From Oreocharis arfaki (lineage: Eukaryota > Chordata > Aves > Passeriformes > Paramythiidae), in assembly GCA_013398015.1 (NCBI GenBank), contig VZRR01003262.1, positions 626,884 to 690,883 of the forward strand: a DNA stretch of 64,000 bases, given 5' to 3'. The notes under the pieces are model-generated. The model was not told where the DNA came from, did no database searches, and was given only the letters and a program-made list of their open reading frames with translations. This document shows positions 37,861-49,222 of the stretch, one piece after another. The translations under genes were made by a program, and so were the position numbers. How positions within the stretch are numbered: the stretch's first letter is position 1; every line of letters starts with the position of its first letter.

Positions 37861-40800
37861 TAAAACCTTGCTGGCAGTGGGGAAAGTGCACAACGTGATA
37901 ATTTTCAAGTACCACAAAACCCCTAATCCAAAACGTTAAAAATACCACCCCAACACACCAGTATGTGGCCTACATCCTTACAGGACTGTAAGAAGGGAAC
38001 AAACCCACCTGGACAAGCACAATACAGATGCCCCTGAGATGGTTCAGAAAACCACACGCGAATAATGAGAGCTGCTATTCTTTCCAGGTTCACTTGAAAT
38101 TTTAGCCAGCCCTCCCCTCCAGAGACTCTAGAAAAAAGCTATTCCTAGCTGAGAGAGCAAAATTAGATGTAAGAAGAAATGCTGGAGACCTTGCAGTAGG
38201 CTTGCTGCTATATCCAAATTTCTTCTGCTTGCTTGCTTGCTTCTTAGCAGAAATGCCGTGTCTGGGATTGTAACAGTGGCCAAAGATTGGCGTTGTCAGG
38301 GGTTGCAGCAGGGCAGACCCACAGGCTGAAAGCTTCAGGTTAAGATTGAGTCCTCGGGGAGGCTTTTAAAAGCAAGAACGGTTCTCAGTGGAAATCAGCT
38401 TTCCCATTTGCTTTGGGCTCTTGTTTCCAAGCTTCTTATGACTCTCATTTTGTAATACAGCAGTGATTTGTCCTTCTAGAAGAGCTCCTGCTACCTGTAC
38501 AAGTTTATCAATATTGTCATTCAGAGTAAAACAGAACCAATTTTTTAAATAAGAGTTTAAGAGTATTTTTACTAATTTGTGACGTACATTTTAGTTATTT
38601 TTCTTTCTCCTCTGAAGCATGCTTTTTGTCAGTTTCTTGACAAGAATGGAATCAAGGCCAGGTTAATGTCACTGAAATCTTAAAGAAAAAAATTCTAAAG
38701 AAACAGTGAAAAGAGGTTCTGAAATTCTATAGTTTTTCTTTAATACAGCAAAGCTCCTCACGGAGTATCTTGGCCTGCAAAGAACAGTTGGGGAATCTTC
38801 ACTAAACCACTCTTTCAGTATCAATAAAGATGTACATTTCTGGATCCTTATTGGCATTAAAGCAAGTAATTACCAGAACAATTCTATCGTGTAAATGCAG
38901 AATTAAATTGCTGTAATTAATATGTGATTCCTGCCCTCTCAAACAGCCATAAAACTGTTAATCTCTGCAGAGAGGAAGAACTACAAGGTTGCCATTCGAA
39001 CTCTGGATACTCCGAATGTTCCACGTTGAAAGTGTGCTAGCTTAACTATCCTAGTAAATACTAGAGATGCCTGTGATTTTTATTTATGAGACACTTATAG
39101 AATGTAATTCTACCCTGAAAAGTACCTTACGTACCACAAAAGACTTCATATCTAGTGTCTAAACCAACTATCTCATTTTGTCATCCTAGAAGAAAAAAAC
39201 CTGATTTTCTTCATTACCAATTGTGCAAATTCAAACCAGTACAAGATGAAGGTTCTGTTTTCACTCAATCCCCTACAACAGCAATATGTCACAGGAAATA
39301 TTTTGAGGGGGGTTACTGATAAATTTAGCAAATATATTAAATTTAATATAACCAAAATTGTACAAGGATATTTTTATTTCTTATTCCTAACTCCTATTAT
39401 TTATATCATTCAGTAATAGTTTGAAGATAGAGAACCAAACCATCTGAAATGTGGGCATCTATAATGAGAAACTATAACATTGTGAACAAACAGGCATGAG
39501 ATGCAACGTGAAAAGAAGACTGTAAGCCTAAAAGAAAACAGAAATAAAAAGGAAGCAGAAAATGTTCTAAAGCTTTATTAAAAATCATAAGTCTTAATTT
39601 CCACCATTAAGTAAAGTAATTATGCTCTTATCTTTCCTTTTATACCGACCAATTTCATCTCTGTTGGGTCTGATAACTGAAGACCTGTATCAACAGTTAC
39701 GCTCCCTCAATAGCAGGGTTCCTTTCCTTGCTGCCTCCCTGTTCCTCTCTGGAAACCCCTGAGTTTTAGGGCACCATCGTTACAGGTGAATTTTGGACAA
39801 CAGTTCCCACTGCAACACGAATATTGTAATAAAAATTATCTTAGAAGAAAGAAAGGGGTGTGGGTTCAACAAGGAGCAGTTTATCTAGCTCCTCTGTTCC
39901 TTCACAGTACTATGCAAGCTATTCATAGCAAAAATCTCAACATAATAAACAAAATGAACAATATTTAGCATGTTGTGCTTCTGCCACTGCCAGGAAATGG
40001 TACTAACTAGGCCAGATTTTTCTTTTTTTTCTGTAGCATGTATGCTAGAAGAGTAAAAAGTTAATGAAAATTACTATAGTAAGTGAACTGCAAGCCAGAA
40101 GAACTGTAATTGAAAATGCACACAGCTCTAGACATCCAGCACTGCATTCCACAGCCACAAATCAGAAGTGAAGGACAAGTCAATATATTACAAAATGAAC
40201 AGGCAAGTCTGATAAATACTGATAATGGATTTGTTTTGTAACTTCAGTATCATCCAGAAGCACATTTATTTTGCTGCTATCTTCATTCATGATGTAATGC
40301 AAAACTCAGATAACTGACATTCAACATAGACAGAGAATATACTAAGAAATTAATTTAATATAAAACTTAAACTGCATTATTAAAAATAAAAAAAATTAAA
40401 AAGTAAAACCCACCATTTAAATAATCTGTTTTAATTTAGCAGCTACATTTGGTTGATGTAGTTAGTGACAACGAGATGTGGTATTTTCTCTACCACTTTA
40501 AGCACAAAAATATCCTAAAGACTTTTGGGAGGTTGATCTCCTGAACAGCAGAAGTTTAGACAAACTGGGTCTCTGCATTCATGTCTCACTACCTCTTGTT
40601 CCCAACCCCTGCTGTTGTAGAAGCTCCAACAGGGTAACCAGCTATGGTAGGAAAAGGATGACAGCTTCTCTGAGATGGTAGATGCCCGTGGAGCAGAACC
40701 TCTAAAACGATGGCTAACACTGCATTCTCTCACTACTGTACTTAGTGCATGAAAATCCAAGGATTTGAATGCAAAAGAAAGCTGTCTGTCAAAAAAAAAC

Positions 40801-43800
40801 AAAAAAACAAACCTTTGACAATTAAACATAAAAAACCAGTAAGAAAATATTTAGCAAACATAGTTTCACACAAAAATAAAGCCAAAATATTCTTCAGCAA
40901 ATTAGAGCAACTGGGAAAAGTGTAGATCAGAAGGTTTTGTTGTTGGTATTGGGTTTTTTTAAGAAGACAAGGAAATCTCTTCTTGAATAGCTGAGGGAGT
41001 CAGCAACATCAATGAAATATCTCCCTAGAATGTCAACATCAATGAGAGGAAAAAGACAGAGGGGTAGCAATTTCTATAAGAGGAAAGTAAAACGAAATTA
41101 TCTTGGATTTGGTTTTTAGAAAAGATAAATAGAGCAAACAGAAAAGAATTACTAGTCTGAACTCAGGTGAATCTTCCTCCAGCAATACCTGAGAACAAAC
41201 AACATCCTCAGCTGTGCTTTCAAGAGTTTTGCTAAGTAACTAAACCTCTGGATCTTAAATGGATTCTCACACAGGTGTATGAATAAAAATTGCTGTACTA
41301 AGTGATGTGTTCTGAGGTGTTTATCATGCTGCTTAAATTCCAAGCATGTGGCAAGACTAGTAATATGTCCTGTTTACAAACTTAAAATATTTTAATGCCA
41401 AAAAAAGTGAATTAAGCAACTATCTTCTCACACAACTTTCCACCTGCTCTCTCTATAGAGATTCGGGTCAGTAAGAGAAAGGAAGGATGGATATTTGATT
41501 TTAATTTCCTCCATAAACAGTCTGTAACTGGAGCACTTGTCAACACCACCTTCAGTAAACAGGTTACCAGGAGCCAGAGTTTGTAAAAGCTTCAGTCTAC
41601 AAACAGCAACAAGACTGAGTTGTCCTCAGCACCTACTGATCAGGCTTTTCAGATTCAGGAATAAAAGTGTCACGACTCTTAAAGCAGCAAAAGGCAAAAT
41701 AAATAATTAATTAAATAAAAAGAAATTAATACTGGTCCACCTCTTTTAAATAAGGTGGCCTCTTTGACCCTCCTTGTTCCCTGTGGACGGAAAATAATTG
41801 GATCACAATGAATAGGAAGAAGGGTACATTTTTTTTTTAAGATAGATCTGTTTTTATCTAGCAGGACTGCTAAACACATTACAACACTAGAAACACATTC
41901 TTAAAATTTGTAGTACCGTGGAAGCAAAGAAAAAAAATTGTAAACAAATAACTTATATTTTATTTTGTATTTTTAAAAAGTGCTTTAGAACAAAATTTGA
42001 ATATGTGCTTCTCAGTGCACAGTCTTTCACAAGAAGGACAGGAGCTGTGAAGTTCTGGTTTGGTTTCTTGCTGCTGCAAAAATTACAGCAGAAGTACACT
42101 GTAGTGAAAGGATCAAACAACACTGATAGAAAGTACAGAGAAATGTGTTCCTGTCTTACCAATATTAGCATTCTGGGCTGAAATGGGACAATTTTCATGC
42201 CATGCTTTCTTTCCATTAAAAATGAACTGCCCACTGCCATTTGTGGTGAGTTTTGTGTTTGGTTATTCTGTTCCCTCTGAAAGTGGCAGTGCCACTAAGC
42301 TAAAGACAGTGTTGTTTTCCTTACATGGTGTTTAGAGTAATTGCTAACGAGCTGCCCTGCACTACAGTCTTTCACCACCATTTTATGCTAATGCATCACA
42401 TTGTAAATATCACTGTGCCACATTCGCACACAGTCTCATCAAATGAGGCAGGATCTACATTGCATTTTAGATCAATTTTAATACTTGGAAAGCCCAGAAG
42501 GGTTTTTCTGAGAGGCAGGATGACTGACTGATCAATTTGTTGACAGCAGCAAACTGAACCAGCATTACTGGCTTTTAGTCTAGCCACATGTATTTGGGCA
42601 AGAGATACAGGATAATCAGTAGTTTTATTTGGGATTAAGCTAGTCAGAAGATCTCAAAATGAGAGAAAGGCTAAAAAATGTGATGGGAACATCTAGGCAC
42701 CCAGTTTGAGCATCTCTTGCTACAAATAACCAATCAATGTAACTGAATAAGCAAGCAATTAAATCAAACATATACTGAGTCTCTGCCCAAATTAAATAGG
42801 GAGGTATGCAAAGTGTGCTTCTGCATACACGTGCTTCGATCACCACTTGGTGTATCTATCCCTTTACTAAAGCCTCGTTCTTAAAGTGAAGAGGCTGCAA
42901 ATCAGGCCAACTATACTATTTTATGAACTTTTTACATGTGGGTACACACTTTGCTATTTATAGGCACTGAATTATGAAAATATACCATGCCTGTGTGTTG
43001 TTCTTTCCCTACAGGATGTCATTTTGTGTTCAGTTGCTCAAACCTCCCAAATTGTGCAATATGCAGCAAAGTGACTGCAGCACTGACTCCGGACTCCACA
43101 GGCAGGGCTGTGGGAGAGGGGGATGCTCCAATCCACTCGTGTTTACATGTATTTGCTGGCCAGACAGAACATTCATGTCCCACCTTAGAAGACTGTAAGG
43201 GTTCCTCAGTTCTTGTACTGAAAGTTAAGCTGAAGTTAAACAAAGGGTTTAACAGTACTTCACACTAGCAAAAGGCTGTAGAAAAGTGTAAGACAGCATT
43301 GCATTACATGTTTTAAAATGAGCTGTTTTCTAAATTCAGAGAGGAAGTTGGTGAAACCACGTCAATTCACATCTCTCAATTCCCACTTAAGTTCCCTATA
43401 TCTAAAAATATAATGCTTTCCCTTAAAAAAAAAGACAATGGACATAGTATTAATGAAGCTGCTGTGATTGCTAAGTACAACTAACCCCAGCTGTGTGTCA
43501 TATTACACAGACAACAAGTCCAACTATTCATTTTAGAATTGACAAAAACCCTACAAGGTGATAGTCCTGCAAGGCACCCCCAGCTCTTACTGGCTGACCC
43601 TGGGTCAATAGCTTACACAAATCCCAGTTTACAAAATGTTTTTTGTGAGGCCACTGCAACTAATCCTTTATGACATGAGGAGCAGACTTTCTCGTGGATA
43701 ATCATGTTGTTTAAATTTTGCATGTGTATGTACATATACTTAATATATTTATACATAGTGTGTATATGAACCCCTTCCCCCTGAATTGTCTAATTGTTAA

Positions 43801-43860
43801 GGGCAAACAGAAGCCCGCTGGTCTACATGTTCTGGAGATCTTCCTAGAATGAAAAGACCT

Positions 43861-43903
43861 TAAATATTTTGGTAAATATTTAAATTTAAATATTTTGGTA
43901 AAT
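43861..43903. repeat. 17-bp direct repeat, AT-rich
   Basis: TAAATATTTTGGTAAAT occurs at 43861-43877 and again, identical, at 43887-43903. The spacer is a run of A and T. Confidence 0.8.
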
Positions 43904-43973
43904 TATCAAAGACATAGCAATATGAACATTACAATATAATGAAGCTTTACAAAGTAAATATGTTATTGCACAG

Positions 43974-44021
43974 TAATAGTTGTAATATGTAATAGTTGTA
44001 ACATGTAATAGCTGTAATATG
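43974..44021. repeat. 16-bp tandem repeat, three copies
   Basis: Three head-to-tail units of TAATAGTTGTAATATG (43974-43989, 43990-44005, 44006-44021), with single substitutions in units two and three, ending beside a poly(T) stretch near 44032-44042. Minisatellite-like; lies about 70 bp past the 17-bp direct repeat. Confidence 0.85.
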
Positions 44022-44563
44022 CAATATTTGATTTTTTTTTTTAAGCTGAATGGTCTATTTACCTTCGTTCTCAGTAAGATCACAACCACATTATGTGCCT
44101 TTCTTATCACAAGGCAGCTCTACTTCATATGCGCTTTCCATCTCTAGCTGGCCCTGGATTCCCCAGAGAAGTCCCAGCTATTTACTACACACACAAAGGA
44201 TGAAGGAAGCTAAGAAAGGTGATGTCCATTGCAGCTGCCCAGGTTGAACACGAGTCATCCTTCTTTACAGGTAATGTTAAAACTTCACTTCTTACAGCTT
44301 ATGATCATGCATGATACTTGAGTAAAATAAAAGACCTTTCTTCTCATGGTACCAGCATTCAGAGAAAAGCACATGCTTGACGACTTGCTGCAGACAGTCT
44401 TATTCCACTCCCTCTAAGAGTGGATAATTTCATTAAGTGATTATTGCTTACATACGCAATTAAGAAGAGAGAAAATATGGACCAACATGCTTTAAGGGTT
44501 TTATATATGAAAAAGAAGATCTTAGAGTTAATATGACATATGACAAGCAATTAGGCTAACCAG

Positions 44564-44704
44564 GCCATGACTAGAATTCTACTTTATGAGAGCTTTTAAA
44601 AAAAAAAAAAAAAAAAAAAGCNNNNNNNNNNNNNNNNNGCCAAGACTGAAAATTTACTTTTGGAGAGCTTTAAAAAAAAAAAAAAAATTAAAAAAAAAAA
44701 AAAG
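44564..44704. repeat. Duplicated poly(A)-ended segment flanking the assembly gap
   Basis: On the left, a 58-bp segment starts GCCATGACTAG and runs through GAGAGCTTTT into about 22 A residues. On the right, after the gap, a similar segment starts GCCAAGACTG, also runs through GAGAGCTTT and ends in an A-rich tract of two runs. The non-A parts are clearly similar over about 34 bp. This is either a real tandem duplication or two haplotype or erroneous copies left on each side of a gap. Confidence 0.6.
44622..44638. other. Assembly gap (17 Ns)
   Basis: A run of 17 N characters directly after a long poly(A) tract. True length is unknown. It falls in the UMAD1 intron and does not touch a recognised exon. 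Confidence 0.95.
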
Positions 44705-45033
44705 CCAAGCTAAGCAAAAAACATTTTTGATAGATACAGGATTTTGTCAAAAGAGAGGAAACTAATCACAAATAATGTGATCACAATAATTTTGAAATAT
44801 AAACCACTTTCTCTAAAGTTAATGTAGGGAAGCTAAACTGATGCAACAAATCTAGCCCCGATTGAGATTTTAAATATGGGACCCCCTGAACCATAAACCA
44901 AGAGTTAACAAGTGAACAGAGACATGATCAGTAATAACTCCTTTCCCAGCAACTTGTAAAAATAATCCAGACAGAAAAACTTGAAGAAAAACCAGTCAAT
45001 AATAGGTCTGATAGAAGCAATTAATTTTAAGTT

Positions 45034-45050
45034 AAAAAAAAAAAAAAAAA
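45034..45050. repeat. Poly(A) run
   Basis: Seventeen consecutive A residues, about 340 bp to the right of the A-rich duplication at the gap. No retroposon body was recognised upstream. Confidence 0.85.
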
Positions 45051-46020
45051 GGAAAACAAGATAACAGTAATATTATTCATGCCCTGGAATTATATCAGCT
45101 GATCTGCTCTAAAGGATATCTTAAAAGTCTACCAACTTCAGCAATATGTGTTAATTTCACTAGAAGGGTAAAAAAAATTAAATTATTTTTCCCCTACTCT
45201 GTGGATTTTCAACTCTCAATATCTCTTCCTTGATATTTTAGATCTCATAGTATTTCTGTCTTTTCAATTCACTCATATCCAGATGTCTGGGAAACAGTTA
45301 CTTACATCCATGCAGGATCCTTACACAGCAGCTGTATAAAGGATGACTTTAATGAGTCAATGCCAATTCAGACATGAAAATATTTTTCCTAATTTATTTA
45401 GATACTTGCCCAAAATGGTGCACACCTGTTTCTATATGCAGCAAATCATCAATAATTTAAAATTTACTTCAAGAACCATGGGCTTTCTATCTGCTGTGTT
45501 CTCAGCTTTTAACACCAAATTATGAAAAGAAAGAGCACAAGAATCATAACAGAACTCTTACAGTTCATAAAGAAAACTAAGTCCTAAGATGATAAGAATC
45601 ACAGTAAGGTATATAATTAAGAGTGCCTATAACAACAACATATAAATTAGATAATTATGGATTAAGCAATCCCTTGGGGGATTCTCTCTTGCCCTAGAAA
45701 ACGTGTAACAAGCTCCTTAGATAGAAGGCAATAGCTATTAAGTATTTGAGGGAGAAGGAGGACTATAAGGAAAAACAAAACAAAGAAGACACAGCAAGAT
45801 AAAAATCCAAATTTACAACCTAAAGATGGCTCTCATTTTTGGTAGTTTATTTTAATACACTTACTGGTCCAGTTTTCCCCCATTAAATCTGCTGACATCT
45901 GTTGGCTAAAGAGCGCATGTCAGATTATCCAGAAGTGCAAGATCAAATAAACACGAGCTGCTTCTTAAGGTGACAGTAGGGAGATACAAAACACTGCAGC
46001 GATTACCAGAAATGTAATTT

Positions 46021-46037
46021 TGTTGTTGTTGTTGTTT
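46021..46037. repeat. GTT microsatellite
   Basis: A short trinucleotide array of TGT/GTT units in the UMAD1 intron. Confidence 0.75.
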
Positions 46038-49000
46038 CTTACATCAATGTAATAATCCCAGGTGTCCTGGCCACCAGACATACAATAATCTTCATAAATC
46101 CTAATTCAAAGCCCTACCATCTGTCAATAATATTTTTTATGTCTCCTAATAGATATGCCACATAATTGCTCTCACAGTAGGGCAAAAATACGTGGTTGCA
46201 CTAATTTGCTTTACCAATGGAATAGCTTATTATCAAAAATAACCCCACCACATTATTGGGGTTTCTAGCACTCTTCATATATCAAAACTAACCTTTCCAT
46301 TCTGCTATTTTCTATAACCTCAAATTCCCAATGAAAGCACAAAAAGATTGAATTATCTGGAAATTGTACTGTAATAATGGAAAAATCACAAGCATAAAAA
46401 AATAAAACCAAATTGTCTCTTTCTATTACGATTGTGTTGCTATTAAAATTAGAAGCTTTGTTTCACCGTCACAAATGTACTAATTTAGTCACTAATAAGA
46501 CTAATTTAAGTTCTCAGCCCTGCAGAGCACTAACCATTTTGGACCCAATCCAGGAAAGCACTTAAATGTGTGTGTGACTTTCAGTTCATGAGCCTGAAGC
46601 AACTTCAGAAGGATCAGACATGCTTGATTAGGCCCAGAGCACTCATTACCCTGCTGGACAACACGTTCCCCTAGGACTGACCAGCATCAGGAGATGACCC
46701 TCCCAAACCACCGCCCATACTCATGGAAATGGAGAGGACACTCCATATGGCATTGTTCAAAGCAGGAGCTTCTTTCTGAAGCAGAAGACAAAATGTTTGG
46801 GCTAAAGTTGGCCTTTGAGAACACCCTTCCTCCAAGAAGTTTTCAAATACCTGCAATTCCCCTAACACGTGTGCAATACCTGAACACCTGAAAACAAGAC
46901 TGACTGAGGTATGGTAGGGGTTACAAGAGGTTCTGTTACACATTCCTAGCTGCAGCAAGATGATCTTGACATAAACTTTTATTGCTGAATTATTTTAAAT
47001 AATTTATACAAGATTATACAAAAATACGCACTTGACAATTCAGTGACTGTACAGCAAACAAATCCAATAGTACCTAAGAAAATGCGAAATTCCAAAGATG
47101 ATGGCCATTACCAAAAAGTACCCCAGAAGATAATTTCTTCAGAAAATCAAACTCAACCTCATTTGCCCTTTGAAAATCCATGAAAAAGTATTACTTCATT
47201 CTTCTTTAAATAACATTTCCAAAAGCACTTTTCATATTCCACAAAGTTTATATGTAATAAGTAGTGAAAAAGTTTATATTTAAAAATAAAAGCAGGTTTG
47301 CAGCAATTGAACGATGTGGTTGATGAACGAAATGCTCTTTTGTTAAGTTCTGCAAGACAAATATCTGATGCCACTTTGCAGTCTAACAACTATATTTTAA
47401 CATACTGTTCTATGTTTATCAAGAATTTGTGTTTTAATACTGACAAGGTTATTATTTCAATTGATGTTCTATGTCTCTATGACATATTGAACATGTAATA
47501 CAATACTTTTCCAGTTTCCCTAAATTGGTAAAGTTCTCCCATAAATTTACAAAAATATACTCACCACTGCAAGGAGGAATATTGCTTTCCTAATGGCCAA
47601 AATTATCCATTTAATTTCCATGATTCACAATTATTCTACTTAATTTGAGAACTTGAGAATTCCTTTGAGTAAATGTGAAGTCCAAATACTGAAATCTAGA
47701 CTGGAATGAATTGAGTAAATACTACCAAGTGCTGGATCTTAATTTAACTTATTCTGTCACAAGCTAGTTCATACAAATATTTTAATGACATATAAGTATT
47801 TTAATAGAAAGTTGAAAATAAACCTTTGTTTCATTTTCACTGTAATATCTGCTATTGTGTTTTGAAAACTCTGGTTCTTCTCCCTAACTCATAAAACTTA
47901 CGAGTTATACAAGTTCCTCTTTTCCTGAAATTCCACAGAACTGAACAAATCACTGAGGCTGCAATAACTGGCAGTTCACTATCCCGAGCAAGAACATCAC
48001 ATTAAGGGAAACTATGTTTGTCCAGTAGGTAACTACAGCATCAATTAATTATACTGCCCAGATCTGAAGGACTTCCGCTGCAAAACACCCTGGCTCAGAC
48101 ATGCATGGATCTAAAGTCAGGCTAAAACTTTGCAATTAGTTGCAACTACTTCATACTTCCACATTATCAGAAGGCAAACCACTCACTACTTACGACAAAC
48201 TAAAGATTTCTGTATAGGACACAGTTTTAAATTTTAAATTATAAAAGAAGACTACAGGCCACACACATACAGACCACTCTTAGATATGGAAAAATTGTCA
48301 CACACACCTCTACTATACCAAGGGACTTAGCAATAATAAATATTGAAACAGCATTGGAAGGAGACAGACAGACAGACACATACCTCACCAGAACCAAAGT
48401 GAGATATGGGAAAAAGAGACAGGATAGGTTAAGCAAAAAAAATGAAGCACCACAAAAGCACAAAAAGTCCAAGCCAAACATCTCTCAGTCACCTTGCAAA
48501 TGTCTAAAACTATATGGCAATGGAAAACAGGCTCATACTTGGTACAAAAACATTTTCAGAGTACGTGGAAAAGAAAATATGTGTACATCATATGCAGAAA
48601 TATTCTGAAAAGCCCTCGCCTGTAAACATGTATCAAATACACTAAAGGAAAAGAAGTTCAGATTAACAGCCCCACAGTAGAGAAACAGAAAGGAAACACA
48701 CAATAAAGACAATCTATTATACTCACACGTTTACAACATGTTACTCATAATGGTAGTTGTGGGAATAGCTGACTTATGCAAATGTATGACATTTTCCATC
48801 ATTACTCACCACACTAATGCTTCTACGCAATTCATTAACATTCTAGCTACAGTTTCATGCTTGCACAACTCAGGAGTAAAACTAAGATATTCAACAATAC
48901 CATCCAGGCCACCCTTCTACTACTTCCTTTTCAAATCCACAGCAGTGGACTTGATATTATTGCCATCTAATTAGTAAATGGCAGTGCTGCTTTTATGATA

Positions 49001-49136
49001 GACGAGGAAGGCTGAGCGTCACTCAGCCAATGGAAGACGTGAATGTGGTGAAACCATCTTCTGCAGGACATTCATGTTTCTTAAATGAACTGCTTTGCAA
49101 GTTTCATCATGTGTGCGTAAGGAAATAATCTCCTAC

Positions 49137-49222
49137 CTGTGGAGGTTGATTGTACATCGGTCTGGTCTCCGGAAATGAAGTTTTATCCTTTGAGTCTCTA
49201 CTTTTATCATCAACTGTGTCAC
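49137..49222 (-). CDS. UMAD1: UMAD1 internal coding exon
   Basis: An 86-nt exon on the minus strand. The acceptor is TTTTTTTTACTTTGGTAG (AG at 49223-49224) and the donor is CAG|GTAGGA (49131-49136). Reading with one G borrowed from the previous exon completes a Gly codon (G|GT) and then 28 codons: DTVDDKSRDSKDKTS, FPETRPMYNQPPQ. The Gly-Asp-Thr opening and the spacing to an Asn-Gln-Pro motif fit the human protein, where this linker follows the DGFVLLG motif. The segment is hydrophilic, probably disordered, and diverged compared with the UMA end. It splices in phase 0 to the terminal exon (Gln|Ile). It contains no start codon of its own that would suit the gene; the start must be in an upstream exon outside the window. 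Confidence 0.82.

Larger units (their letters stand above)
32110..49136 (-). other. UMAD1: UMAD1 intron (17.0 kb) between the two coding exons
   Basis: Bounded by GTAGGA donor at 49131-49136 and AG acceptor at 32110-32111 on the minus strand; phase 0. It holds CR1 copies at 32364-32512, 33129-33240 and 37618-37860, a CpG-rich hairpin patch at 33880-33975, AT-rich tandem repeats at 43861-44021, homopolymers and an assembly gap at 44622-44638. Open frames inside it (for example 118 codons at 34132-34488, plus, and 133 codons at 36987-37388, plus) show no recognisable protein family. Confidence 0.8.
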
